64,000 nucleotides of DNA, taken from the NCBI RefSeq assembly GCF_904849725.1, contig NC_058524.1:352095823-352159822 (forward strand), given 5' to 3'. Both the position numbers and the translations under genes were made by a program. The DNA comes from Hordeum vulgare subsp. vulgare. Taxonomy: Eukaryota; Streptophyta; Magnoliopsida; Poales; Poaceae. How positions within the stretch are numbered: position 1 is the first letter of the stretch; every line of letters starts with the position of its first letter. Positions 46,811 through 56,752 of the stretch are shown here, piece by piece. Below the pieces are notes generated by a model. That model worked only from the letters and a program-made list of their open reading frames with translations. It did not search any database and was not told where the DNA came from.

Positions 46811-47343
46811 TGACGGGGTTATAATCCCAGGGTAGGGTCATAGGCCTGCCCTATAGGTCCTACCCAATGACTACCCTTCATAGAGGACAAGGCCCTTAGA
46901 AAGTTCCGACTGAACTAAGGACTCCCCCATCATCCAGTCGGTGACGATCACTCGGAGCGTATTTAACGTACCGACTGGATTCCACTCTGTACATCGTAAC
47001 CTCCGAGGAGGGAAACGGTCATACGTTTTCATACATCATTATTAACATTTAAGGCGTACGTTACCTGTAACGTAGGCATTTATTCACCACTATTCCACCC
47101 CTGTCCACCGGGTCATTATGAAGGGCAGCGCACTCTATATGAGCCGCCCTTCCCCACTGGTGCAGGGGTTGGCATCTACTGTAATCCTATATTCCACTCG
47201 ACACTAAGCTCCTAAGAGCACTGAGACGTAGGGCTTTTACCTCCACCGTAGAGGGGCCTAAACTCATACATCCTCACCGTAGCTAAGGCTCTGCCCATCC
47301 TTTCGTACCCTACACATCTACTGTCAGACTTATACCCACGACA
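46811..47343 (+). repeat. 3' LTR of the Tat-lineage element (533 bp)
   Basis: It begins TGACGGGGTTATAATCCCAG and ends ATACCCACGACA. GTGGA follows at 47344-47348 and matches 25597-25601. Confidence 0.95.
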
Positions 47344-47385
47344 GTGGATAAGGCTAAAGTTGATGCAATTGCGAAGATGACATGT

Positions 47386-48163
47386 AAGATTCCTCAAAAA
47401 AAACAATCCGGTTCACCATTTTAGGATCGGTAGACTCACGTCAGATCCGTCATCCCTACTTACACTAGCCACCATTGCTGTCTGCACAAGACGATACGGC
47501 GAATCAAGGACTGTGATTTGATTCAAACTTCTTTGTATGACATATCCCATCCTTTCCATGCGCCTATATGCTTAAAATGCAAGAGGTGGATGGTATCGAT
47601 CAGCGGTTCCGGGTAGTGCCGCCTCAGAACGAGGTAAGAGCGAATGATCTTTAGCTCCTACTTTCGATCAATAAGTAATACGTGAAGTCGCTAGCTCCAC
47701 GTGCCATGCGCATCCTTCTCTTAACCTTTCAATCGAGAGTCATCAACGCTTGCCTTGCTTTGCTTGCCCAGTCTATTAGTATGGCATCCCTTCTCCTTAG
47801 TCCTCTTTGGCCCGCTTCTTTAATGAAGTTGATCGTCTATCTCAAGTGGTGGTGATCGACTCCACGAATAGCCTGAACCTGAGAAATGTAGATCTGCAAA
47901 CGGGAACTTCCTGTTGTCTCGAATCAGGTCTGCTATTTCTATTCATAACTCTTTGGCTGGAATCGACCAAAATAGCCCTTGACGGCAATAAGAGGATCCT
48001 AACCACTACACGGTTTGAAATATCAATCGAATGATACCTCAATTGAACCTGCTGAGTCAGTTATTGGAAAGCGAGTTTCGTTGTCTGCTACGTGAGATAG
48101 CTCCAATGATTTCACAACCCATCGCCATATGCGGAAAACCTCCTTCTTAACTTGATAGCTAAA
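47386..48163. other. Foreign filler (possible organellar DNA) inside Athila-1 pol
   Basis: Athila-1 resumes for 42 bp after the Tat element (TAAGGCTAAAGTTGATGC...), breaks at about 47385, and resumes at about 48164 with ATATTAAAGGTATTC. The 780 bp between has more even base composition and no transposon features. To me it reads like plant organellar, probably mitochondrial, non-coding DNA. No target duplication is visible, and a few host bases seem lost, which fits capture during break repair. The origin is a guess. Confidence 0.35.
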
Positions 48164-49873
48164 AATATTAAAGGTATTCATAGTTTCCTTGGTCATGCTC
48201 GTTTCTATAGGAGGTTCATTAAAGACTTCTCTAAAATTTCTAGGCCTCTTACTAATTTATTAGAAAAGGATGCCCCTTTCATTTTTTATGACGATTTTGT
48301 AGAAGCATTTGAAACACTTAAGAAGGCCTTAACTTCTGCACCTATTGTCCAACCACCTGATTGGAACTTGCTTTTTGAAATTATGTGTGATGCTAGTGAT
48401 TCTAGTGTTGGTGCTATTCTAGGACAAAGAGTTGATAAGAAACTAAATGTTATTCATTATGCTTGTAAAACTCCAAACTATGCCTAGAGAAATTATGCTA
48501 CCACTGAAAAAGAATTTTTAGAAGTTGTATTTGCTTCTGATAAATTCAGATCTTACATTAATGGTTCTAAAGTAATTGTTCACATTGATCATGTTGTTAT
48601 TAAATATCTTATTGAAACGAAAGATGCTAAGCCTAGACTTATTAGGTGGGTTCTTTTCTACAAGAATTTGATTTGCATATCACTGATAAGAAAGGAGCTG
48701 AGAACCCCGTAGCTATTAACTTGTCTAGGTTAGAAAATGTTCGTCATGACCCACTACCTATTGATGATAGCTTTCCTAATGAACAACTAGCTATGGTGAC
48801 TATTTCTCATAAGACACCATGGTTTGCTGATTATGCTAATTTGATTGTTGCTAAATACATACCACCTATTTTCACCTATGAGGAAAAGAAAAAATTCTTC
48901 TCGACTTAAGACATTACTTTTGGGATGAACCACATCTTTATAAAGAAGGGGTAGATGGTATTATTAGACGTTGTATACCTGAGCATGAGCAGGAACAAAT
49001 ACTTCGGAAGTGTCACTCCGAGGTTATGGAGGACACCATGCTGGGGATACAACTGAAAACAGAGTATTATATTCTAGATTTTATTGGCCTACTCTTTTCA
49101 AAGATGCAAACAAGGTATCACATTTTATTCATGGTGCTTTTTGTAAGTTGCTTGATAGATATGATGTTAACTATAGAATTGCATCTCTCTATCATCGTTG
49201 GTCTAGTGGTCAAGTAGAATTAACCAATAGATAAATAAAATTAATATTGAAAAAGACTGTCAACAGGTCCCGAAAGAATTGGTCTAAGAACTTAGATCAT
49301 GTATTGTGGGCCTACACAACAGCTTATAAAAATCCTACGGGTATGTCTCCTTAAAAAATGATTTATGGGAAAGCATGTCATTTACCTCTTGAGTTAGAAT
49401 TTAAAGCTTACTGGGCAATTAAAGAACTCAACTATGATTTTAAACTTCCGGGTGAAAAGAACTTATTTGATATTAGCTCATTAGATGAATGGAGAACCCA
49501 AGCTTATGAAAATGCCAAACCATTCAAAGAAAAAGTTAAAATATGGCATGACAGAAGAATCCAAAAGCGAGAATTCCAAGTTTGTGAACATGTACTATTG
49601 TACAATTCTCATCTTATATTTTTTGTAGGAAAACTTCTCACCAAATGGGAAGGAACATATATCATCGAAGAAGTCTATCGGTCTAGAGCTATTAAGATCA
49701 ATAATCCCGAAGGCACTAACCCAAAGGTGGTGAATGGACAAAGAATAAAGCACTGTATTTTAGGTACACCAATTAATGTTGAAACAAATATTATCCAAAC
49801 CATGACACTAGAGAAGCACATTAAGGAAACCTTCCAGAACACTCGAGAACCCTTGAAAGGAAGAGGTATGTGA
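48164..49873 (+). pseudogene. Athila-1 RNase H and integrase, with core deletion
   Basis: RNase H: GIHSFLGHARFYRRFIKDFS, then IMCDASDSSVGAILGQRVD (to about 48480), a TAG at 48485-48487, then [16 protein letters not shown] frameshift near 48648 leads to [11 protein letters not shown]. The integrase zinc region begins (GYGGHHAGD near 49024), but LFKDANK is joined directly to SHFIHGAF at about 49110. The stretch between, which in relatives holds the Cys pair and two catalytic aspartates, is gone (roughly 100 or more residues). The Glu region (SSGQVELTNR) and a 171-codon C-terminal part (49358-49873) remain. Integrase would insert the DNA copy, and this one cannot act. Confidence 0.85.
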
Positions 49874-49981
49874 TACGGTAAGTAAATAGACTTAGAAAAA
49901 CCCATCAAAATATTTTTTGTCAGTTTTGGAATTTTGGAAAAAATAGGAAATTTATAAACACATGAGAAGGTAACCTAGGTG

Positions 49982-50036
49982 CCCACTAGACACCAGGGCA
50001 TGCCAGCCCCCCTAAAGTGGCCTGATGTCTAGTGGG
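49982..50036. repeat. LTR-type palindrome repeated inside Athila-1, after integrase
   Basis: CCCACTAG (49982-49989) pairs with CTAGTGGG (50029-50036). The arms and much of the intervening sequence (ACCAGGGCATGC, GCCCCCCTA, CCTGATGTCTAG) match the palindrome in the Athila LTRs at 8135-8189, 52571-52625 and about 53240-53290. Confidence 0.75.
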
Positions 50037-50100
50037 CCCCTCGGGCACCTTCCTGGCTATGTTTTCTTGTGGGACATGTATTTTGTTTTGAAAAATTCTT

Positions 50101-50117
50101 TATATATATATATATAT
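50101..50117. repeat. (TA)n microsatellite
   Basis: About nine TA repeats lie about 75 bp upstream of the next small ORF. It could look like a TATA box but is more likely a plain dinucleotide repeat. Confidence 0.8.
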
Positions 50118-50193
50118 CGATGATTTCACCCCCTACCATGAAGAAATTCTCTATTCTTGTTTTGTGCTGTTTTTCTAACACATCAAGATCACC

Positions 50194-50814
50194 ATGGCCT
50201 CATCAAGCTCCTCCAAGGACAAGTTTTTTGAGAGGGTCATCAACCCCTACTTGCCAGAGGTGATGAAGCACCCTCAAATCATTGAGATGCGTGATGGGGT
50301 GCTTCACATCTGGGATGTTCAATGGCCCAAGAATACGGGGACGATGGAAGTTAGGCTTGAGGGAGTGGAACATGAGATCTTCAGGTGCCAAGGCTTGTTG
50401 GAGCATGGACTCAGTGCCAACCACTCCATGATCACGTAATTCACCAGTTATCTAAATGTGGATGGCAGGACCTTGGAGGATATTGTCTTCACCCTCAACG
50501 AGCTAATCAATTTTCTACAAGGCCAAATCTCCGATCTTCAAAATCAAATCTTTGAGTATGAAGCAAGGTTTAAATGTATGACTTTAGCTGCCAGTTGCAA
50601 GAGTCTGGAGACTCGTGGCTCTTCTTATAATGGTGAGCCACTCCCATGGAAGACGGAGGACAAGTTTACGCTACCTCGTCATCTACACCACTACCTCCAT
50701 CTTCATCACCAAATAAAGAGACTTGAGTACACGGGTATGGGCACTCACCTTGGCTTGTGCCAAGCTTGGAGGAGGTACTGCGGTATCGTATATCCATCAC
50801 TTTTATTATCTTAA
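50194..50814 (+). pseudogene. Extra coiled-coil ORF downstream of Athila-1 integrase
   Basis: An ATG at 50194 opens a 206-codon frame with one internal stop (TAA at 50437-50439). It starts MASSSSSKDKFFERV, has a compact middle segment (EMRDGVLHIWDVQWP, EVRLEGVEHEIFRC), then a heptad-like stretch (LNELINFLQGQISDLQNQIF) predicted to be coiled coil, and a basic, His-rich tail. It occupies the place of the env-like gene in some Athila elements, but I see no signal peptide or membrane segment, so it is not an obvious envelope protein. Only one stop in this old element suggests the ORF was kept under selection longer than pol. Function unknown. Confidence 0.6.
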
Positions 50815-50903
50815 TCCATCTTAGGTTGATATTTAGTTATTTTTTGATTTAGTCAAATAAAACTTTAGTTTGACCCATTTCTTCTGAGTGCTAGTTTCGT
50901 AAT

Positions 50904-50935
<32 letters not shown>

Positions 50936-52291
50936 GTAATCCGGTGAGGGTTATATAATAAAGATTAGTTTGACTTTTGCTTCTTTACATTCTTGCTGCA
51001 ATCGAAATAAAGGGAAATAACGAAAAAGATCATATGCCAATTTTATTGTAAGTAGTGACATCACATAAGGAAAAATATAAGTGGTAAAATTTGTTGAAGG
51101 TTGACAAACAAAGCATTGGTCGGTGATGCAACACATGAAAGAATTAATAAGGGAATAGAAGATTTACATGCAAATACACTATCCTTGACATCTTTTACGA
51201 TTGTGAGCTCCCATTAATTATAATATGCCAAAACTATTGGCATTAGACACGAAAGACAATGTAATGATTTATGCTTGTTCTCATTCACATAGAAGTTATA
51301 TTGTTATATATCCTCTAATATGTGGTGCTTGCCCAATATCTTTGCTAGACGAAACTCCGCACTATGTAGAGATACTACTTGTGCATCCAAAACCTTAAAC
51401 CCAAGTCCATGTTTTAAGAGTCCACCATACCTACCTATGGATTGAGTAAGATCCGTCAAGTTAGTTGTCATCGTTACACAAAGCAATAAATATTGCTTCT
51501 AAACATGTTTGATAATTTAGTGTAAGGGAAATTAAGCGTTGTACAAACTTGTGATGGCGATAATAAAAGTGACAGACTGCATAATATAGGTTGCCATCAC
51601 AAGGGGCAATATAACGCAACGTTCCTTTGCGCTAAGGGATTTCACATAAAACCAAAAAGCGTATGACAACATGTGCTTCCCTCTATGAAGGGCCTATGTT
51701 TTACCTTTATGTATTTACTTTATCTTCTCTTTGGCAAGGGTCATTTGGTGGGAAAGATCTAGACATATATATCCAGCTAAATGTGGGCGGTCATGATTAT
51801 TGTTGACATCACCCTTGAGGTGAATACGTTGGGAGGTGACACTATAAGCCCCTATCTTCCCATGTGTCCAGTTGAAACCTTTTGCTAATATATATTCGGT
51901 GAGTGTTAGAAATCATAGAAGACTAAATGATGGTTCAATATGTAGACTTTCTTAAAATCTCTGATATGTGACCCTTCCTAAAAGTGTGATGAATTGTGTT
52001 GCAAAGTTGACTGAACACATAGTTTGTTAGTTTTCAATAGAGTTTATGATTCATACTTCAATGTTGTGGTGAATTGCTACTTGTTTATAAGAAGCCTTTA
52101 TGATCAAAGTTATATGATGAAAATGCCGTGATGTAGTATGTTATAAAGTTCTATTTGCTATTATAATAATGAGCATGATGCTTCTATGTTCGTATTTTGT
52201 TTTTATCGACACCTCTCTCTGAAAGCATGTGGTTATGACTTCCGTTATCAGCTTTCGCTTGAGGAAAAGCAAGGTCTAAGCTTCGGGGAGT
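50815..52291 (+). other. 3' non-coding region of Athila-1 internal domain
   Basis: About 1.5 kb without a gene, containing a (TATC)n microsatellite and, against the LTR, a purine-rich tract (CTAAGCTTCGGGGAGT ending at 52291) that serves as polypurine tract. Confidence 0.55.
50905..50935. repeat. (TATC)n microsatellite
   Basis: Nearly eight uninterrupted TATC units lie in the Athila-1 3' non-coding region. Confidence 0.9.
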
Positions 52292-52961
52292 TGATACGTC
52301 CATTTTGCATCATGTTTTTTTACTGTTATTTATAGTGTTTTTTATGCATTTTCCAACTTGGCAAACTAATTCTAATGCCTTTCCTCTCATAATATGCAAG
52401 GTTTACATCAAGAGGGAGAATGCCGGCAAATGGAATTCTGGACCTAAAAAAGCTACATCAGAGATACCTATTCTACACATCTCCAATTGGGTTGAAACTT
52501 TACGAAGATTTATTTTGGAATAAATAAAAAATACTGGAGCAAAGAAGTACCACAGGGGGGCTACCAAGCGCCCACTAGGCACCAGGGCACGCGAGCCCCC
52601 CTCGCGCGACCTCATGTCTAGTGGCCCCCCTGGCCCACCTCTCGCGACCATCTTGTAGTATGATTACCTTTTAACCTAGTAAAATCAAATGAGGACTTTT
52701 CAGACGAAGCGCCATTGTCTCAAAGCGGAATGTGGGCAGGAGATCTTTTGCCCTCTAGTGGAGCGATTCAGCCGGAGGAACTTCCTTCTCGGAGGGGGAA
52801 ATCGAGGCCATTGTCATCACCAACAACCCTCTCATCTTGGGGAGGCCAATCTTCATGAGCACCATCTCCTCTCAAAAACCTACGTCATATCTTGTGCTCA
52901 ATCTTATACCTGAACCTCGGATTGGTACCCCGGGTGTTACTAGTAGTGTTGAGTACATCTT
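52292..52961 (+). repeat. 3' LTR of Athila-1, first 670 bp
   Basis: It starts TGATACGTCCATTTTGC and matches the 5' LTR at 7889 to about its midpoint (TAGTAGTGTTGAGTACATCTT), where a second Athila LTR begins. ATCTT (52957-52961) is the candidate target duplication. The rest of this LTR should lie right of the window. Confidence 0.85.
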
Positions 52962-54465
52962 TGATGTGTCCATTTTGCATCATGTCTTATTAGTGTTATT
53001 TATAGTGTTTTATGATTTTAGCCACTTGGGGGAGTAATTCTAATGTCTTTCCTCTCATAATATGCAAGGTTTACATCAAGTGGGTGAATCCCGGCAAATG
53101 GAATTCTAGACCTGAAAAAGCTACGTCAGAGATACCTATTCCGCACACCTCCAATTGAGCTGAAACTTTACGGGAATTTATATTAGAATATATAAAAAAT
53201 GCTGGAACGAAGAAGTGTCGGAGGGGCGGTCACTAGTCGGCCACTAGACACCAGGGTGCGCCAGGGACCCCTGGCGCGACCTCATGTCTAGTGGCCATCT
53301 GGCCCACCTCTGGCGCCCATCTTCTGGTATATATTCTCCTTCGACCTAATAATATTGAAGAAGAGGACTTTCGGGATGAAGCGCTACCGTCTCGAGGAGG
53401 AACCTGGGCAGGAGCACTTTTGCCCTCCGACGAAGCGATTCTAACTTCCCTCTCGGAGGGGGAGATCGAGGCCAACGTCATCACCAACAATCTTCTCATC
53501 TAGGTGAGGCCAATCTTCACCAATATCTTCACCAGCACCATCTCCTATCAAAACCCTACTCCATCTCTTGTATTCAATCTTGTACCGGAACCTCGGATTG
53601 CTACCTTGGGTGTGTCTAGTACTCTTAATTACATCTTGTAGTTGATGCTTTATAGTTTACTTGGTGGAAGATTACATGTTCAGATCCATAATGCTATTCA
53701 ATACCTCTCTGATGATGAACATCTTTATAACTTGTGATTAGTTACTTCTGTTCTTGAGGCTACAAGATCAATCATGTTGCAAGTCATGTGAAGTTGATAT
53801 CCGTTCGATATTTGATGATATGAATGTTTTGGTTCCCTTATTGGTCTTATGTGAACGTTTACTACATAACACTTCACCATATTTTGGGCCTAAGGGAATG
53901 CATTGTTGAGTAGTAATTGTAGGGTGGGTTGTGGGAGTGACAGAAACTTAAACCCCAGTCTATGCATTACTTCATAAGGGGCTGATTTGGATCCCTATGT
54001 TTAATGCTATGGTTAGAATTTATTCTTAATATTTTTCTCGTAGTTGCGGAATCTTGCGGGAGGGTTAATCATAAGTGGGAGGTTTGTTAATGTAAGACAA
54101 GCACCCAAGTACCGGTCCACCCACATATCAAATTATCAAAATACCGAATGCGAATTAACCTAACATGACGAAAGTGACTAGATGAAATCCTCGTGTGGCC
54201 TCAAGAACGTTTTTCCTATTTTAGGAAATTGTTCCCCTTGTCCTTTTCCACAAAATGATTGGGCTACCTAGTTGTACCTATTGTTACTATTGCTACTTGT
54301 CACTTGTTAGATTTATCTTGCTATCAAACAACTTGTTACCACTATTTCATTGCTTGCAGGAAATAGCTTGCTGGAAACTTTTTGTCATTTCCTTTTGCTC
54401 CTTGTTGGGTTCAACACTCTTACTTATCAAAAGGACTACAATTGACCCCCTATACTTGTGGGTCA
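52962..54465 (+). repeat. 5' LTR of Athila-2 (1504 bp)
   Basis: It starts TGATGTGTCCATTTTGC and ends CTTGTGGGTCA. It has a TATA box at 53338-53344 and the LTR palindrome near 53240-53290. Confidence 0.88.
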
Positions 54466-54479
54466 CCAAGACTCTTTTC

Positions 54480-54497
54480 TAGCGCCGTTATAGGGTA
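54480..54497 (+). promoter_or_regulatory. Degenerate primer binding site of Athila-2
   Basis: TAGCGCCGTTATAGGGTA aligns to TGGCGCCGTTGCCGGGGA with five mismatches. Confidence 0.6.
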
Positions 54498-54599
54498 GTG
54501 TAGCGCCTTTGGTGGCCGCAATTTGGTAAGAGAAATTTCATATTACATGCTGAAATCCACTTGTACTTGTCACTATGGAAAGTAATATTTATAAAATTC

Positions 54600-54720
54600 A
54601 TTCGGGTATGATAGAGAAACCGCTAGGGAACACCAAGAGTTGTCCCGCAACTAGCTTGTTCAGGGTATCTTGACCTTGATAGGAAACACCAAGAGTTGTC
54701 CCTCAACTAGCTGCACCTAC
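54600..54720 (+). repeat. Short direct duplication at the start of Athila-2 gag
   Basis: AACACCAAGAGTTGTCCC occurs at 54629-54646 and again at 54685-54702, and a flanking TATGATAGAGAAAC occurs at about 54607 and 54751. This points to a small local duplication absent from Athila-1. Confidence 0.6.
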
Positions 54721-56752
54721 TGAAAATATTTATTATGAAATTCCTTCAGGTATGATAGAGAAACTGCTAGCTAATCCTTATGTAGGAGATTGAACAAAAC
54801 ATCCAGATTTGCACCGAATCTATGTGATGAAGATTGTGGATTATTTAAGCTTGCAGGTTTATATGGAGATGAAGTCAAGAAGAAGGTTTTCCCTTTATCT
54901 TTGGGGGGGGGGAAGCATTGACATGGTATAGGCTATGTGATGATACAGGATCTTGGAACTGGAATCGATTGCAATTGGATTTTCACCAAAAAATTTATCC
55001 TATGCATCTTGTTCACCGTGATCGGAATTTTATCTATAATGTTTGGCCTCGTGAAAGAGAAAGTATGGCTCTAGGTTGGGGGAGGCTGAAGTTAATGTTA
55101 TTTCATGCCCCAATCATGAGTTGTCGAGAGAAATTATTATTCAGAATTATTATTCTCGGCTTTCTCTTAATGATCAAACCATGCTCGATACTTCTCGCTC
55201 TGGTTCTTTTATAAAGAAGACTATTGAATTCAGGTGGGATCTTTTGGAAATAATTAAACACATCTCTGAAGATTAAGAACTCGACGAAGCTAAGGAGTGT
55301 GGTATAAAACTTAAGTTTGATCGTGTTAAATCTGTTATGAATACCGATGCTTTAAATGACTTTAGCACTAAATATGGACTTGACTCTGAGATAGTAGCCT
55401 TAGTCTGTTAAACTTTTGCTTCTCATGTTGATCTCCCTAAAGAAAAATGTTTCAAATATCATCCACCTATTAAAGAAAAAGTTGAAGAACCAATTAAAGT
55501 TGAAGCTGAAACTATTATTTACAATGTTGACCCAGTTGTGCCTGGTACTTACATTGATAAACCATCTTTCCCTGTTGTGATAAAGGAACATGCTAAAGCT
55601 TCATCCTTGATTAATAAAAGTTATGTTAGAACAACGAAACCCTCTGAGAAAATCAAGGTAGAACCTACTACCGCTGTGGTTAATGATCTCTTGGTTGACA
55701 ACATTGTTGGTCATGTTATTTACTTCTGTGATGAACCTGCTATAATCGCCAAACCTCACACTAAAGACAAGAATAGACCGGTTGTTGGCATGCATGTCGT
55801 TTCAGTCAAAATAGGAGATCATTGGTATCATGGCTTATGTGATACAAGTGCTAGTTTTGGTGATATTCCGTTTACCTTATATCAAGAAATTATGCAAGAG
55901 AAAGCACCCGCTCAGATAGAAGGCATTGATGTTACTGTTAAACTTGCAAATAGAGACACCATCACACAACTTGTGATTGGTAGAGATGTTGAAGTCTTGT
56001 GTGGGAAAGTAAAATACCCTACTATTTTTCTTATACTTGGTTCACCACAACTTAGTTTTTGAACCATAATATTTGGTAGAGCCTTCTTGAACACTGTCAA
56101 TGCTCAAATAGATTGCAATAAGGAAATTATGAGTGTTAATTTTGGTGGTACGTCTCATAAGTTTCATTTCTCCAAGTTTAGTAAGCAACCTCATGATAAA
56201 GAATTGCCTTGTAAAGATGAAGTAATGGGTCTTGCTTATTTTCCCATTCCTCCTACCGATCATTTAGAACAATATTTGCTAGACCATGAAAATGATATTC
56301 ATATGCATGAAAGAAATTAAATAGATAATATGTTCTTCAAACAAAAACCTTTTCTTAAACACTACTTTCCTATTGAAACGCTAGGAGGTCCTCCTCCACC
56401 TAAGGGTGATCCTATGTTTGAATTAAAGCAATTACCTTACACTTTGAAATATGCTTATCTTGATGAAAAGAAGATATATCCTTTTATTATCAGTGCTAAC
56501 CTTACAAAGCGTGAAGATGACAGATTACTAAAAATATTAAGGAGCACTGAGCTGCCATTGGGTATACTCTTGATGATCTTAAGGGCATTAGTCCCACTCT
56601 CTGTCGGCAAAAGACTAATATAGAACCAGATGCTAAACCTATTGTGGATAACCAACGAAGACTGAATCCCAAAAGGAAAGAAGTGGTGAGAAATGAAATA
56701 TTAAAGCTTCTCGAGGCAGGTATAATTTATCCCATTGCTGATAGTAGATGGG
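54720..56752 (+). pseudogene. Athila-2 gag-protease and start of RT, disrupted
   Basis: Gag sequence starts near 54725 and is shifted at a 10-base G run (54903-54912; Athila-1 has five Gs). It continues as TWYRLCDDTGSWNWNRLQLD, with further shifts near 55070 and stops such as 55274. The 3' part of Gag and the protease read openly from 55538 (KPSFPVVIKEHAKASSLINK; VVGMHVVSVKIGDH; LCDTSASFGDIPF near 55840) to a TGA at 56060. Linker sequence follows (NTVNAQIDCNKE; FELKQLPYTLKYAYLDEKK) to the RT start, where it is cut. Compared with Athila-1, the protease region is better kept. Confidence 0.8.

Larger units (their letters stand above)
25602..47343 (+). mobile_element. Tat-lineage Gypsy LTR retrotransposon with antisense gene
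   Basis: Both LTRs are 533 bp (25602-26134 and 46811-47343), with TG...CA ends and target duplication GTGGA at 25597-25601 and 47344-47348. Without the nested Angela the element is about 13.1 kb. The order is PBS, gag, protease, RT, RNase H, archaeal-type RNase H, integrase, two tandem arrays, an antisense spliced gene, purine tract and LTR. The second RNase H, the large size, arrays downstream of pol and the extra antisense ORF are features of the Tat lineage (Grande, Retand, Ogre relatives). By eye the LTRs differ at about 21 sites with no indels (3.9%). Confidence 0.95.
7889..52961 (+). mobile_element. Athila-lineage Gypsy element ('Athila-1', WHAM/Sabrina-like), outer host of the nest
   Basis: The 5' LTR begins at 7889 and ends at 16379, broken by another element at 9051-16053. 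The 3' LTR begins at 52292 with TGATACGTCCATTTTGC. Internal pieces are 16380-17805, 24288-25601, 47344-47385 and 48164-52291. Read together they give gag, protease, reverse transcriptase, RNase H, integrase and an extra downstream ORF in the Gypsy order. Lineage is inferred from the primer-binding-site type, the RT context and the post-integrase ORF. All coding parts are disrupted. The 3' LTR is interrupted at 52961 by a related element, so the end of Athila-1 is off the right edge. The candidate 5' target duplication CGAAT (7884-7888) cannot be tested here. Confidence 0.85.
52962..56752 (+). mobile_element. Second Athila-lineage element ('Athila-2'), 5' half
   Basis: A 5' LTR (52962-54465, 1504 bp), a primer site and gag-protease sequence are present. 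It is inserted in the Athila-1 3' LTR and is the same family. It is interrupted at 56752, where RT has just begun (AGTAGATGGG), by another LTR. The rest of the element is not in the window. Confidence 0.85.

Noticed and set aside
50069..50263. Short frame with a hydrophobic start, as a possible env signal peptide
   Set aside because: It runs across the (TA)n repeat in a different frame from the 50194 ORF, and no membrane anchor follows.
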